From NCBI GenBank assembly GCA_964538565.1, contig CAZIGW010000196.1, positions 1 to 20,695 of the forward strand: a stretch of 20,695 bases of DNA, in the 5' to 3' direction. Positions within the stretch are counted from its first letter, which is position 1; every line of letters starts with the position of its first letter. A program made the position numbers and the translations under genes. The notes beneath the pieces were generated by a model. It made no database searches. It saw only the letters and a list, made by a program, of their open reading frames with translations, and had not been told where the DNA came from. Shown here piece by piece: positions 6,187 through 14,934 of the stretch. The stretch is from CAYVBN01 sp964538565. Lineage in GTDB: Bacteria > Pseudomonadota > Alphaproteobacteria > Rhizobiales > Xanthobacteraceae.

Positions 6187-7214
6187 TGGCGGGCCGCGAC
6201 GCCGGGAAACCGGACGTCGATGGCGGACTGGCTCGTCACATTCCCGTGCTCGTTCGGCGCGTCGTCGAATTTCTCAACGTCATCGACGGGGGGACTTACA
6301 TCGACGGCACCTTCGGGGCCGGCGGCTATGCGCGTGCGATTCTCGCGGCGGCGAATTGCCGCGTCATCGGCATCGATCGCGACCGTGATGCGATCGCGCT
6401 CGGCGCGGACCTCGTGGAGGAAGCCGGCGGACGCCTCACGCTTCTCGAGGATCGCTTCGCCGTGCTCGATCAGGTGGCGGCAAGCTGCGGCGTCGCGGCG
6501 GTCGATGGCATTGCGCTCGATCTCGGCGTCTCGTCCATGCAGCTCGATACCCCGGAGCGTGGCTTCTCCTTCCGCCTCGATGGACCGCTCGACATGCGCA
6601 TGGGCGGCGCGGGCCCGAGCGCCGCCGACATCGTCGCGGCGGCGTCCGAGCGCGACCTCGCCGCGATCATCGCGACTTTCGGCGAGGAGCGGCGCGCCCG
6701 CGCGGTCGCGCGCGCCATCGTCGCGGCGCGGCGCGAGCAGCCGATCCGCACGACGCGCGCGCTCGCCGAGATCGTGGCGAGGGTGGTGCGCGCGCATCCC
6801 GGCGAGATCCATCCGGCCACGCGCACGTTCCAGGCGCTGCGCATGTTCGTCAACGAGGAACTCTCGGAGCTCGCGCAGGCGCTGACCGCCGCCGAGCGCA
6901 TCCTCAGGCCCGGAGGCCGGCTCGTCGTCGTCGCCTTCCAGTCGCTCGAGGACCGCATGGTCAAGGCGTTCTTCGCGGACCGCGCCGGCCTCGGCGGCGA
7001 ATCGCGCCATCGGCCGCAGGTCGTGCGGCCGGCGGCGACCTTCCGCATTCTCACGCGCCGCCCGCTGGTGCCGGACGAGAGCGAGGCCGCCGCCAACCCG
7101 CGCGCCCGCTCGGCCACGCTGCGCGCGGCGGAGCGCACCGAAGCGCCGGCGCGCAGCGACGCGCCTTCGCCGCCGGCGCTGCCCGCTCCCGCCGACATCG
7201 CGAGGGGACACTGA
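6183..7214 (+). CDS. rsmH: 16S rRNA (cytosine(1402)-N(4))-methyltransferase RsmH
   Basis: This 343-residue SAM-dependent methyltransferase modifies C1402 in the ribosomal P site; the gene is also called mraW. It shows the HIPVLVRRVV start (about 19-28), the SAM-binding loop DGTFGAGG (41-48), GIDRD (63-67), LDLGVSS (112-118), a RGFSFRLDGPLDMRM region, HPATRTFQALRMFVNEEL, and RPGGRLVVVAFQSLEDR (242-258). The usual FHSLEDR motif reads FQSLEDR here, a His-to-Gln change. The C-terminal 40 residues are Ala/Arg/Pro-rich and variable. Two adjacent ATGs (6183 and 6186) both overlap the mraZ stop; translation is probably coupled to mraZ. The ftsL gene starts 4 bases after the stop. Confidence 0.96.
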   Translation: MMAGRDAGKPDVDGGLARHIPVLVRRVVEFLNVIDGGTYIDGTFGAGGYARAILAAANCRVIGIDRDRDAIALGADLVEEAGGRLTLLEDRFAVLDQVAASCGVAAVDGIALDLGVSSMQLDTPERGFSFRLDGPLDMRMGGAGPSAADIVAAASERDLAAIIATFGEERRARAVARAIVAARREQPIRTTRALAEIVARVVRAHPGEIHPATRTFQALRMFVNEELSELAQALTAAERILRPGGRLVVVAFQSLEDRMVKAFFADRAGLGGESRHRPQVVRPAATFRILTRRPLVPDESEAAANPRARSATLRAAERTEAPARSDAPSPPALPAPADIARGH

Positions 7215-7218
7215 GATC

Positions 7219-7596
7219 ATGCGCCTGCTCAATCTCGTCGTCGTCGTCGCGCTCGTGCTCGCCGCCGCCTATGTGTACAAGATCAAGTTCGAGGCGACGG
7301 TGCAGGCTGAGCGCGTCGTCAAGCTGCACAGCGAGATCCGGCGCGAGCGCGACGCCATCGCGGCGTTGCGCGCCGAGTGGGCGAAGCTCGAGAATCCGGC
7401 GCGCATCCAGGGCCTGGCCGAACGGCATCTGCCGCAGCTTCGCCCCGTCGAGGCGACGCAGTTCGACGATCTCGATCACCTGCCGGACCGGCCGCCCGCG
7501 GTCCTCGCGCCGGGCGAAGATCCGATCGGCGCCATGATCGAACGCGTCGAGAGCGAGTCGACCGGCAGCGTGCCGGCCACCCACGGGGCGAGGTGA
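7219..7596 (+). CDS. ftsL: Cell division protein FtsL
   Basis: This 125-residue bitopic membrane protein has one transmembrane helix immediately at the N-terminus (about residues 4-20, rich in Val/Leu/Ala). A periplasmic coiled coil follows (about 24-62) with regularly spaced hydrophobic and charged residues, then the short LENPARIQGLAERHL segment typical of alphaproteobacterial FtsL. A Pro/Glu-rich tail follows. FtsL pairs with FtsB and FtsQ and helps activate FtsW-FtsI at the septum. Sequence conservation in this family is low, so position between rsmH and ftsI is a large part of the evidence. A GAGGGGA Shine-Dalgarno lies inside the end of rsmH (about 7202-7208). The stop is 3 bases before ftsI. 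Confidence 0.9.
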   Translation: MRLLNLVVVVALVLAAAYVYKIKFEATVQAERVVKLHSEIRRERDAIAALRAEWAKLENPARIQGLAERHLPQLRPVEATQFDDLDHLPDRPPAVLAPGEDPIGAMIERVESESTGSVPATHGAR

Positions 7597-7599
7597 GCG

Positions 7600-9366
7600 A
7601 TGGGCGGGCGGGCGCTGCCGCTTGGGGTACAGCCGGGATCGGCGCGCCCGACGCCCGCGCCGTGGCTGCAGCGCGCGATGCGCCTGCTCTACGGCACCAA
7701 CGTCGATCTCGCCCGCAAGGCCAAGGCGCGCCTCGGACTGGCGATGCTCGCGTTCGCGGCGGTCTACGCGATCATCGCGGTGCGGCTCGTCATGCTGGCG
7801 GCGCTTCCCGACACGCACGCCGCCGCCCGCGGAGGGGCGCAGGACGCGGTCGCCACCGCCCGCCCGGACATCCTCGACCGCAACGGCGAGGTGTTGGCGA
7901 CCGACGTCAAGGCGCCGTCGCTGTTCGCCGAGCCGCGGCGCATCCTCGATGTCGACGAGGCGGTGGAGCTGCTCACGGCCGTCATGCCCGATCTCGACAC
8001 CAACGAGCTGCGCGAGCGGCTCGGCTCGCGGCGCGGGTTCGTCTGGCTCAAGCGCGAGATCACGCCCAAGCAGCAGCAGGAAATTCACCGGCTCGGCATC
8101 CCGGGCGTCGGCTTCCTCACCGAGAACAAGCGCGTCTATCCCGACGGGCGCGAAGTCTCGCACGTGATCGGCCACGTCAACGTCGACAACCAGGGCATCG
8201 CCGGCATCGAGAAATGGCTCGACAGCAACGGTCTTGCCGACCTGCATCGCGCCGGATTCGCGAGCGACCGCCAGCAGCGGCCGGTCGAGCTTGCGGTCGA
8301 CCTGCGGGTGCAGCACGCGCTGCGCGACGAGCTCGTCGCCGCGCGCGAGAAATACAAGGCGAAGGCGGCCGCCGGCCTCGTCACGGACGTGCGTACCGGC
8401 GAGATCGTCGGCATGGTGTCGGAGCCCGACTACGACCCCAACAATCCGCGCGAGGCGCTCGATCCGACGCGCATCAACCGGCTCACCACCGGCGTCTACG
8501 AGATGGGCTCGACCTTCAAGGCGCTGACGCTGGCGATGGGCCTCGATTCCGGCAAGGTGTCGCTCAGCTCGACGTTCGACGCGCGCGTGCCGCTGCGCTT
8601 CGGCCGCTTCAACATCCACGACTACCACGCACAGAACCGCGTCCTGTCGGTGCCGGAGATCTTCACCTATTCCTCCAACATCGGCGCCGCGCGCGTCGCG
8701 CTCGCGGTCGGCGTCGACGCCCACAAGGCGTTTCTCAAGAAGCTCGGTCAACTCGACCGGCTGCGGACGGAACTACCGGAAAGCGCCGAGCCGATCGTTC
8801 CCAAGCACTGGGGCGAGCTCAATACCGTGACGATCGCCTTCGGGCACGGCCTGTCGGTCGCGCCGCTGCAGTCGGTCATGGGGGTCGCCGCGCTGATGAA
8901 CGGCGGCATTCTCATTCCGCCGACCTTTCTTCGTCGCAGCGAGGCGGAGGCGCGCAAGCTCGGAAAACGGGTGATCAAGCCGGAGACGAGCGCGCAGATG
9001 CGCTACCTCATGCGTCTCAACGCCGAGAAAGGGACGGCCACGAAGGCCGACGTGAAGGGCTACTACGTCGGGGCCAAGACCGGCACCGCCGAAAAGGTCG
9101 TCAACGGTCGATACTCCAAGACCAAGCTCCTGACCGACGTCATGGCGGTGCTGCCGGCCGATCACCCGCGCTACCTCCTGCTCATCATGCTGGACGAGCC
9201 GCAGCCGATCCCCGAGACGCACGGCTACGCCACCTCGGGCTGGAACGCGGTTCCGGTCGCGGCCAATGTGATTGCCCGCATCGCCCCCTTCCTGGGTCTG
9301 CAGCCGCGCTTCGACCTGCCGACGGCGGATCGCCTGCTCCTCGCTTCCGTCAAGGAGTCGCGCTAA
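7600..9366 (+). CDS. ftsI: Septal peptidoglycan transpeptidase FtsI (PBP3)
   Basis: This 588-residue class B penicillin-binding protein has a cytoplasmic N-terminus, one transmembrane helix (about 44-68), a dimerisation/pedestal domain beginning near ARPDILDRNGEVLA (87-100), and a transpeptidase domain. Its active-site motifs are all present: STFK (304-307, nucleophile Ser304), SSN (358-360) and KTGT (493-496). It crosslinks septal peptidoglycan in partnership with FtsW, encoded further along. The ATG at 7600 is preceded by AGGTGAG overlapping the ftsL stop; an internal ATG at 7678 (MRLLYGTN) is a less likely alternative. The long N-terminal cytoplasmic stretch is common in this group of bacteria. 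A 52-base gap separates it from murE. Confidence 0.97.
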   Translation: MGGRALPLGVQPGSARPTPAPWLQRAMRLLYGTNVDLARKAKARLGLAMLAFAAVYAIIAVRLVMLAALPDTHAAARGGAQDAVATARPDILDRNGEVLATDVKAPSLFAEPRRILDVDEAVELLTAVMPDLDTNELRERLGSRRGFVWLKREITPKQQQEIHRLGIPGVGFLTENKRVYPDGREVSHVIGHVNVDNQGIAGIEKWLDSNGLADLHRAGFASDRQQRPVELAVDLRVQHALRDELVAAREKYKAKAAAGLVTDVRTGEIVGMVSEPDYDPNNPREALDPTRINRLTTGVYEMGSTFKALTLAMGLDSGKVSLSSTFDARVPLRFGRFNIHDYHAQNRVLSVPEIFTYSSNIGAARVALAVGVDAHKAFLKKLGQLDRLRTELPESAEPIVPKHWGELNTVTIAFGHGLSVAPLQSVMGVAALMNGGILIPPTFLRRSEAEARKLGKRVIKPETSAQMRYLMRLNAEKGTATKADVKGYYVGAKTGTAEKVVNGRYSKTKLLTDVMAVLPADHPRYLLLIMLDEPQPIPETHGYATSGWNAVPVAANVIARIAPFLGLQPRFDLPTADRLLLASVKESR

Positions 9367-9418
9367 ACGGGTATTGGGCTGGCGCGCCGGAGCGCGTGCG
9401 CTTGGGACCGACGCCACG

Positions 9419-10873
9419 ATGAGACTTCGCGAGCTTCTGAGCGACGACGCCACGACCGAGGGGCGGTTCGGCACGCTGGACATTGCGGGCATTTCCGCCG
9501 ACAGCCGCACGGTCGCGCCGGGATTCCTGTTCGTCGCGGTGCCGGGCACGCGCGCCGACGGCCTTGCCTACTTGCCGCAGGCGCTCGAGGCCGGCGCCGT
9601 CGCCGTGATGGCGGAGCGTGCGCCCGGCGCACCGCTGCCTGCCGGAGTGGCGCTGGTGCGGGTCGCCAACGCGCGGCGGGCGCTGGCGCTCGCGGCGGCG
9701 CGCTTCTATCCGCGCCAGCCGGCGGTCATTGCCGCCGTGACCGGCACCAGCGGCAAGACCTCGGTCGCCGCCTTCACGCGACAGATCTGGACCCGGCTCG
9801 GCCTTGCGGCCGCGAGCATCGGCACCATCGGGCTCGTGTCGCCGAAAAGACAATCCTATGGGTCGCTGACGACGCCCGACCCGATCGCGTTTCATCGCAC
9901 GCTCGACGAGCTCGCCGGCGAGGGCGTCACCCATCTCGCGATCGAGGCCTCCTCGCACGGGCTCGACCAGCACCGGCTCGACGGCGTCGAGATCGCGGTC
10001 GGCGGGTTCACCAACATCACGCGCGACCATCTCGACTACCACGGCACGTTCGAATCCTACCTCGCGGCCAAGCGCATTCTGTTCGAGCGGCTGGTGCGGC
10101 CGGGCGGCAGCGCCGTGATCGACGTCGACCATGCGCACGCCGATGTCATGGTGAGGACGGCGCGCGCGCGCGGGCTCGACATTCTCACGGTGGGCCGCAC
10201 GGGCGAGGGCATCCGCCTCGCCGCGGCGGCGATCGAAGGTTTCGCCCAGACGTTGCAGGTCGTGCACGCCGGCAGGACATATCGCCTGCGCCTGCCGCTC
10301 GTCGGCGCGTTCCAGGTCGAGAACGCGCTCGTGGCCGCCGGCATGGCGATCGCCACCGGCAGCGACCCGGACGCGGTCTTCGCCGCGCTCGAGACGCTCG
10401 AAGGCGCCAAGGGCCGGCTGGAGCTCGTCGGCTCGAAGCAGGGCGCGCCGATCTTCGTCGACTACGCGCACAAGCCCGACGCCCTCGCCAAGGCGCTCGA
10501 GGCGCTGCGGCCCTACGTGCGCAACCGGCTCGTGGTCGTGCTCGGCGCCGGCGGCGACCGTGACCGCGGCAAGCGGCCGTTGATGGGCGCGGTCGCGGCC
10601 GAGAAGGCCGACCGCGTCATCGTCACCGACGACAATCCGCGCAGCGAGGAGCCGGCCGTCATCCGGGCCGCCATCCTGGCGGGCGCGCCGGGCGCCATCG
10701 AGATCGGCGATCGCCGCGCGGCGCTCTGCCGGGCCGTCGAGGAACTCGAGGCCGGCGACGTCCTGCTGGTTGCCGGAAAAGGCCATGAAAGCGGCCAAAT
10801 CGTCGGCGACCGGGTGCTGCCATTCACGGATCACGAGGCGGTCCTGGCGGCGCTCGGGGGGAAATCGGGATGA
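9419..10873 (+). CDS. murE: UDP-MurNAc-L-Ala-D-Glu:meso-diaminopimelate ligase MurE
   Basis: This 484-residue cytoplasmic Mur ligase adds the third amino acid to the peptide stem using ATP. It has the N-terminal UDP-binding domain with ADSRTVAPG, the ATP loop TGTSGKTS (108-115), TTPDPIAFH, and the central HGLDQHRLDGV and FTNITRDHLDYHGTFE segments. The C-terminal domain carries DNPR (405-408), the known marker for meso-diaminopimelate rather than lysine, and KGHESGQ near the end. The start at 9419 fits the family N-terminus; the ribosome-binding site is weak. The frame is open further upstream into ftsI, but that part is not homologous. The stop overlaps the murF start (ATGA). Confidence 0.97.
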   Translation: MRLRELLSDDATTEGRFGTLDIAGISADSRTVAPGFLFVAVPGTRADGLAYLPQALEAGAVAVMAERAPGAPLPAGVALVRVANARRALALAAARFYPRQPAVIAAVTGTSGKTSVAAFTRQIWTRLGLAAASIGTIGLVSPKRQSYGSLTTPDPIAFHRTLDELAGEGVTHLAIEASSHGLDQHRLDGVEIAVGGFTNITRDHLDYHGTFESYLAAKRILFERLVRPGGSAVIDVDHAHADVMVRTARARGLDILTVGRTGEGIRLAAAAIEGFAQTLQVVHAGRTYRLRLPLVGAFQVENALVAAGMAIATGSDPDAVFAALETLEGAKGRLELVGSKQGAPIFVDYAHKPDALAKALEALRPYVRNRLVVVLGAGGDRDRGKRPLMGAVAAEKADRVIVTDDNPRSEEPAVIRAAILAGAPGAIEIGDRRAALCRAVEELEAGDVLLVAGKGHESGQIVGDRVLPFTDHEAVLAALGGKSG

Positions 10874-12312
10874 GCGCGCGCGCGCTGTGGACGCTCGAGG
10901 CGATGGCGCAGGCGATGCGCGCCGAAGGCACCGGCGCGCTGCCGGCGGCTGTCACCGGCCTGTCGATCGACAGCCGGAGCATCGCCCCGGGCGAGGCGTT
11001 CTTCGCCATCCGCGGCGACAATCACGACGGCCATGATTTCGTTTCCGCCGCCTTGGACGCGGGCGCCGCGCTCGCGGTCGTCGCGGCCGGGCGCCGCGAC
11101 CGCTTGCCCGCGGACGCGCCGCTTCTGGTCGTGCCGGAGGTTCTGTCCGGGCTCGTCGATCTCGCGCGCGCGGCACGCGCCCGCTCGCGCGCGAAGGCCG
11201 TCGCCGTCACCGGCTCGGTCGGCAAGACGAGCACGAAGGAGGCCCTGCGGCTCGCGTTCGCGCGCAACGGCGAGACGCACGCGTCCGTCGCTTCGTTCAA
11301 CAACCACTGGGGCGTGCCGCTCTCGCTCGCGCGCTGTCCCGAGCAGGCGCGCTACGGCGTGTTCGAGATCGGCATGAATCACGCGGGCGAGATCACGCCG
11401 CTCACGCGGCTGGTGCGCCCGCACGTCGCCATCGTCACCACGGTCGAGCCGGTGCACCTCGAATTCTTCGGTTCGCTCGAGGCGATCGCCGACGCCAAGG
11501 CGGAGATCTTCCTCGGGCTCGAGCCCGGCGGCGCCGCCGTCCTCAACCGCGACAACGCCCAGTTCGCGCGCCTGAAACGCCGCGCCGAGGAGGCTGGCGT
11601 CGGCCGCATCGTCTCGTTCGGGACGCACGTCAAGGCCGACGCGCGCCTGCTCAGGGCGTCGCTGCAGCCGGAAGGTTCGACCGTCGAGGCGAGCATCCTG
11701 GGTGCGCGCGTCACCTACAAGCTCGGCGCGCCCGGGCATCACCAGGTGATGAATTCGCTCGCGGTGCTGGCGGCCGCGAAGCTCGCCGACGCGGACCTGG
11801 CGCTCGCCGCCCTGGCGCTCGCCGATTTGCAACCGGCCGAGGGCCGCGGGCGGCGTTTCGGGCTCGACCTTCCGGGCGGCCCGGCCGTGCTGATCGACGA
11901 AAGCTACAACGCCAATCCGGCATCGATGCGGGCGGCGCTTTCGCTCCTCGGGCAGACGCCGACCGGCGAGCGGGGGCGGCGCATCGCCGTTCTCGGCGAC
12001 ATGCTGGAACTCGGTCCGGCGTCCGCGAACCTCCACCGCGACCTCGCCGCGCCGATCGTCGACAACGCCGTCGACCTCGTGTTCTGCGCCGGTCCCATGA
12101 TGCGGGAACTCTGGCAGGCTCTTCCCTCGGAGCGCCGGGGCGGCTATGCGGACACGGCCTCGGCGCTCGAGGCGCTCGTTCTCTCGGCGGTGGGCCCCGG
12201 CGACGTCGTGATGGTCAAGGGTTCTCTCGGTTCGCGCATGGGGCCGATCGCCAAGGCGCTCGTGCGAACCTATCCGCAGGGCGAACCCGAACAGGCGCTC
12301 GCCAAAGGTTGA
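10870..12312 (+). CDS. murF: UDP-MurNAc-tripeptide:D-alanyl-D-alanine ligase MurF
   Basis: This 480-residue Mur ligase adds the D-Ala-D-Ala dipeptide made by Ddl (encoded at the right end of the window) to complete UDP-MurNAc-pentapeptide. Visible features are the N-terminal substrate domain with IDSRSIAPGEAFFAIRGDNHDGH, written here in the shorter form IDSRSIAPGEAFFA (33-46), the ATP loop TGSVGKTSTK (114-123), the SFNNHWGVPL motif, EIGMNHAGEI, a central domain with VEPVHLEFFGS, and the C-terminal DESYNANPASM and LGDMLELG. All are typical. The gene is translationally coupled to murE by a 4-base overlap, and a run of G residues (GGGGGGA) lies about 8 bases upstream of its start. Confidence 0.97.
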   Translation: MSARALWTLEAMAQAMRAEGTGALPAAVTGLSIDSRSIAPGEAFFAIRGDNHDGHDFVSAALDAGAALAVVAAGRRDRLPADAPLLVVPEVLSGLVDLARAARARSRAKAVAVTGSVGKTSTKEALRLAFARNGETHASVASFNNHWGVPLSLARCPEQARYGVFEIGMNHAGEITPLTRLVRPHVAIVTTVEPVHLEFFGSLEAIADAKAEIFLGLEPGGAAVLNRDNAQFARLKRRAEEAGVGRIVSFGTHVKADARLLRASLQPEGSTVEASILGARVTYKLGAPGHHQVMNSLAVLAAAKLADADLALAALALADLQPAEGRGRRFGLDLPGGPAVLIDESYNANPASMRAALSLLGQTPTGERGRRIAVLGDMLELGPASANLHRDLAAPIVDNAVDLVFCAGPMMRELWQALPSERRGGYADTASALEALVLSAVGPGDVVMVKGSLGSRMGPIAKALVRTYPQGEPEQALAKG

Positions 12313-12316
12313 TCCG

Positions 12317-13402
12317 ATGCTCTACTGGCTGGTCGAATTCGCCGACAAGGTCTCGATCTTCAACGTCTTCCGGTACATCACCTTTCGCACCGGCGGCGCG
12401 GTGGTCACCGCGCTCGTGTTCGTGTTCCTGTTCGGGCCCGCGATCATCAACATGCTGCGGGTGAAGCAGGGCAAGGGACAGCCGATCCGCACCGACGGGC
12501 CGCAGTCGCACCTGCTCACCAAGATCGGCACCCCGACCATGGGCGGCCTGATGATCCTGTCCGGCATCGTCGTCGCGACCGTCCTGTGGGCCAACCCGTC
12601 GAACCCCTACGTGTGGATCGTGCTCGGCGTGACGCTCGGGTTCGGGCTCGTCGGCTTCTACGACGACTATCTGAAGGTGACGCGGCAGTCGCACGACGGA
12701 TTTTCGGGCAAGACCCGCCTGGTGATCGAATCGATCATCGCGGCGGCCGCGTGTTTCGCGCTGGCGGGACTCGGCCGCGCCCCGTTCGCGACGTCGCTCA
12801 CGTTTCCGTTCTTCAAGGAGGCGGTGCTCGATCTCGGCTGGTTCTTCGTCATCTTCGGCGCGTTCATCATCGTGGGGGCCGGCAACGCCGTGAACCTCAC
12901 CGACGGGCTCGACGGACTGGCGATCGTGCCGGTCATCATCGCGGCGCTGAGCTTCGGCATGATCGCATATCTGGCCGGCAACGCCATTTTCGCCGACTAC
13001 CTGCAGATCCACTACGTCGCCGGAACCGGCGAACTGTCGGTCGTCTGCGGCGCCCTCGTCGGAGCCGGGCTTGGATTCCTCTGGTTCAACGCGCCGCCCG
13101 CCACGATCTTCATGGGCGACACCGGCTCGCTCGCGCTCGGCGGGCTGCTCGGCACCGTCGCGGTCGCCACCAAGCACGAGATCGTGCTCGCGGTGGTCGG
13201 CGGATTGTTCGTGCTCGAGGCGGTTTCGGTGATCGTGCAGGTGCTCTCGTTCAAGCTCACCGGCAAGCGCGTGTTCAAGATGGCGCCCATCCACCACCAC
13301 TTCGAACAGCTCGGCTGGACCGAGCCGCAGATCGTGATCCGCTTCTGGATCGTCGCGGTCGTTCTCGCCCTCGTCGGGTTGTCGACCCTCAAGCTGAGGT
13401 GA
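12317..13402 (+). CDS. mraY: Phospho-MurNAc-pentapeptide transferase MraY
   Basis: This 361-residue polytopic inner-membrane enzyme transfers phospho-MurNAc-pentapeptide to undecaprenyl phosphate, giving lipid I. The catalytic and magnesium-binding acidic residues are visible: the DDYLK pair (Asp116-Asp117), NLTDGLDG (193-200) and FMGDTGS (Asp268). The periplasmic-side signature MAPIHHHFE is at about 322-330. About ten hydrophobic helices alternate with short loops, matching the family's size and topology. The gene starts 4 bases after murF, with AAAGG about 8 bases upstream. A 70-base spacer with a small open frame separates it from murD. Confidence 0.97.
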   Translation: MLYWLVEFADKVSIFNVFRYITFRTGGAVVTALVFVFLFGPAIINMLRVKQGKGQPIRTDGPQSHLLTKIGTPTMGGLMILSGIVVATVLWANPSNPYVWIVLGVTLGFGLVGFYDDYLKVTRQSHDGFSGKTRLVIESIIAAAACFALAGLGRAPFATSLTFPFFKEAVLDLGWFFVIFGAFIIVGAGNAVNLTDGLDGLAIVPVIIAALSFGMIAYLAGNAIFADYLQIHYVAGTGELSVVCGALVGAGLGFLWFNAPPATIFMGDTGSLALGGLLGTVAVATKHEIVLAVVGGLFVLEAVSVIVQVLSFKLTGKRVFKMAPIHHHFEQLGWTEPQIVIRFWIVAVVLALVGLSTLKLR

Positions 13403-13407
13403 GGCGC

Positions 13408-13476
13408 ATGGCGTTCGCCGAGGAATTTGCGCAACGCGGCATTGCGCACGGCGCCGGCGAGGCCGGCAGCCGATGA
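13408..13476 (+). CDS. Possible 22-codon small ORF between mraY and murD
   Basis: An ATG at 13408 follows a good Shine-Dalgarno-like AGGTGAGG that overlaps the mraY stop codon. The frame reads MAFAEEFAQRGIAHGAG and ends at a TGA that overlaps the murD ATG (ATGA). Its role could be to deliver ribosomes to murD, which has a weaker site of its own. In GC-rich DNA such a short open frame can easily arise by chance, and I recognise no family. Confidence 0.22.
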   Translation: MAFAEEFAQRGIAHGAGEAGSR

Positions 13477-14876
13477 TCCCGGTCACCACCTTCGCGGGCA
13501 GGCGGGTCGCCGTCTTCGGTCTCGGCGGTTCGGGAGTGGCGAGCGCGAGCGCGCTGCTCGCGGGCGGCGCCGACGTCATCGCCTTCGACGACGACGAGAC
13601 GAAGGTCGCCGACGCTGCGGCGGCCGGCATTCCGGCCGCCGATCTGCGCCATGCCGACTGGGGGAAGATCGCCGCGCTGGTGCTCGCGCCCGGCGTGCCG
13701 CTCACGCACCCTGCGCCGCACTGGGTGGTCGGGCTCGCGCGCGCCGCCGCCGTCGAGGTCATCGGCGACGTCGAGCTGTTCTGCCGCGAGCGCCGCAGCC
13801 ACGCGCCGCAGGCGCCGTTCGTCGCCATCACGGGCACCAACGGCAAATCGACCACGACGGCGCTCGTCGCGCACCTGTCGCGCGGCGCGGGCTACGACGT
13901 GCAGCTCGGCGGCAACATCGGCACCGCCATCCTCTCGCTCGAGCCGCCGCGCAACGGCCGCGCGCACGTCATCGAGTGCTCCTCCTACCAGATCGATCTC
14001 GCGCCGAGCCTCGATCCCTCGATCGGCATCCTGCTCAACGTCACCGAGGACCACCTCGACCGCCACGGAACGATGGCGAACTACGCCGCCGTCAAGGAGC
14101 GCCTCGTCGCCGGGGTCCAGGACGAGGGCACCGCCGTCGTCGGGGTCGACGACAACTGGTGCCAGGCGGTGGCGGACCGTCTCGAGCGCGCCGGAAAACG
14201 CGTGGTGCGCGTCTCGGTGCGCAAGCCGGTGGCGCACGGGATGTACGTCAACGCCGAGCGCATCATGCAGGCCTCGGGCGGCACCGCGTACCTGATCGCG
14301 CACATCGGCGGCATCGGCTCGCTGCGCGGCGTTCACAATGCCCAGAACGCCGCCTGCGCGGCGGCGGCCGCGCTGGCGCTCGGGCTCTCTCCAAAGGCGA
14401 TCCAGGACGGCCTGCGCTCCTACCCGGGCCTCGCGCACCGGATGGAGCTGGTCGGCCACCGGGGCCGGGTGCTCTTCATCAACGACTCCAAGGCGACCAA
14501 CGCCGACGCGGCGGCGCGCGCGCTCGCCTGCTTCGGCGACATCTATTGGATCGCGGGCGGCAAGCCGAAGACCGGCGGCATCGCCTCGCTGCGCGGCTAC
14601 TTTCCGCGCATCCGCAAGGCCTACCTGATCGGCGAGGCGGCGGCGGAATTCGCCGCGACCCTCGACGGAGAGGTCGCCCACGAGATCGTCGGTACGCTCG
14701 ACCGGGCGGTCGCCGCCGCCGCGCGCGACGCGGAAGCCTCCGACGCCACGGAGCCGGTGGTACTGCTGTCGCCCGCCTGCGCCTCGTTCGACCAGTATTC
14801 CAATTTCGAGAAGCGCGGCGCCGCGTTCCGCGATCTCGTCCGGGCGCTCGACGCCGAAGCGGCGCCGCGCTCTTAA
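13473..14876 (+). CDS. murD: UDP-N-acetylmuramoyl-L-alanine:D-glutamate ligase MurD
   Basis: This 467-residue cytoplasmic ligase adds D-Glu to UDP-MurNAc-L-Ala. The N-terminal Rossmann-like domain shows VAVFGLGGSGVASA (12-25). The ATP loop GTNGKSTT lies at 121-128, followed by GGNIGTAIL, ECSSYQID, NVTEDHLDRHGTM and INDSKATNADAA, all standard MurD landmarks, and a C-terminal domain ending with SPACASFDQYSNFEKRG. The start at 13473 places the Rossmann motif at the expected distance from the N-terminus. The C-terminal region is complete and ends at TAA. A 58-base spacer before ftsW means this is one of the few junctions in the cluster without close coupling. Confidence 0.97.
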   Translation: MIPVTTFAGRRVAVFGLGGSGVASASALLAGGADVIAFDDDETKVADAAAAGIPAADLRHADWGKIAALVLAPGVPLTHPAPHWVVGLARAAAVEVIGDVELFCRERRSHAPQAPFVAITGTNGKSTTTALVAHLSRGAGYDVQLGGNIGTAILSLEPPRNGRAHVIECSSYQIDLAPSLDPSIGILLNVTEDHLDRHGTMANYAAVKERLVAGVQDEGTAVVGVDDNWCQAVADRLERAGKRVVRVSVRKPVAHGMYVNAERIMQASGGTAYLIAHIGGIGSLRGVHNAQNAACAAAAALALGLSPKAIQDGLRSYPGLAHRMELVGHRGRVLFINDSKATNADAAARALACFGDIYWIAGGKPKTGGIASLRGYFPRIRKAYLIGEAAAEFAATLDGEVAHEIVGTLDRAVAAAARDAEASDATEPVVLLSPACASFDQYSNFEKRGAAFRDLVRALDAEAAPRS

Positions 14877-14934
14877 TCGCCTGTAAACCAAGTGGGAGCA
14901 GGACTGTCGGGTCCGGTCCGCATCGGGGGATTGC

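Noticed and set aside
12215..13855. Very long minus-strand open frames opposite rsmH, ftsI, murE, murF, mraY, murD, ftsW and murC (for example 12215-13855 and 16979-18844)
   Set aside because: They lie antisense to unmistakable Mur, Mra and Fts genes, are Arg/Asp/Gly/His-rich and match no family. High GC with strong third-position bias keeps such shadow frames open.
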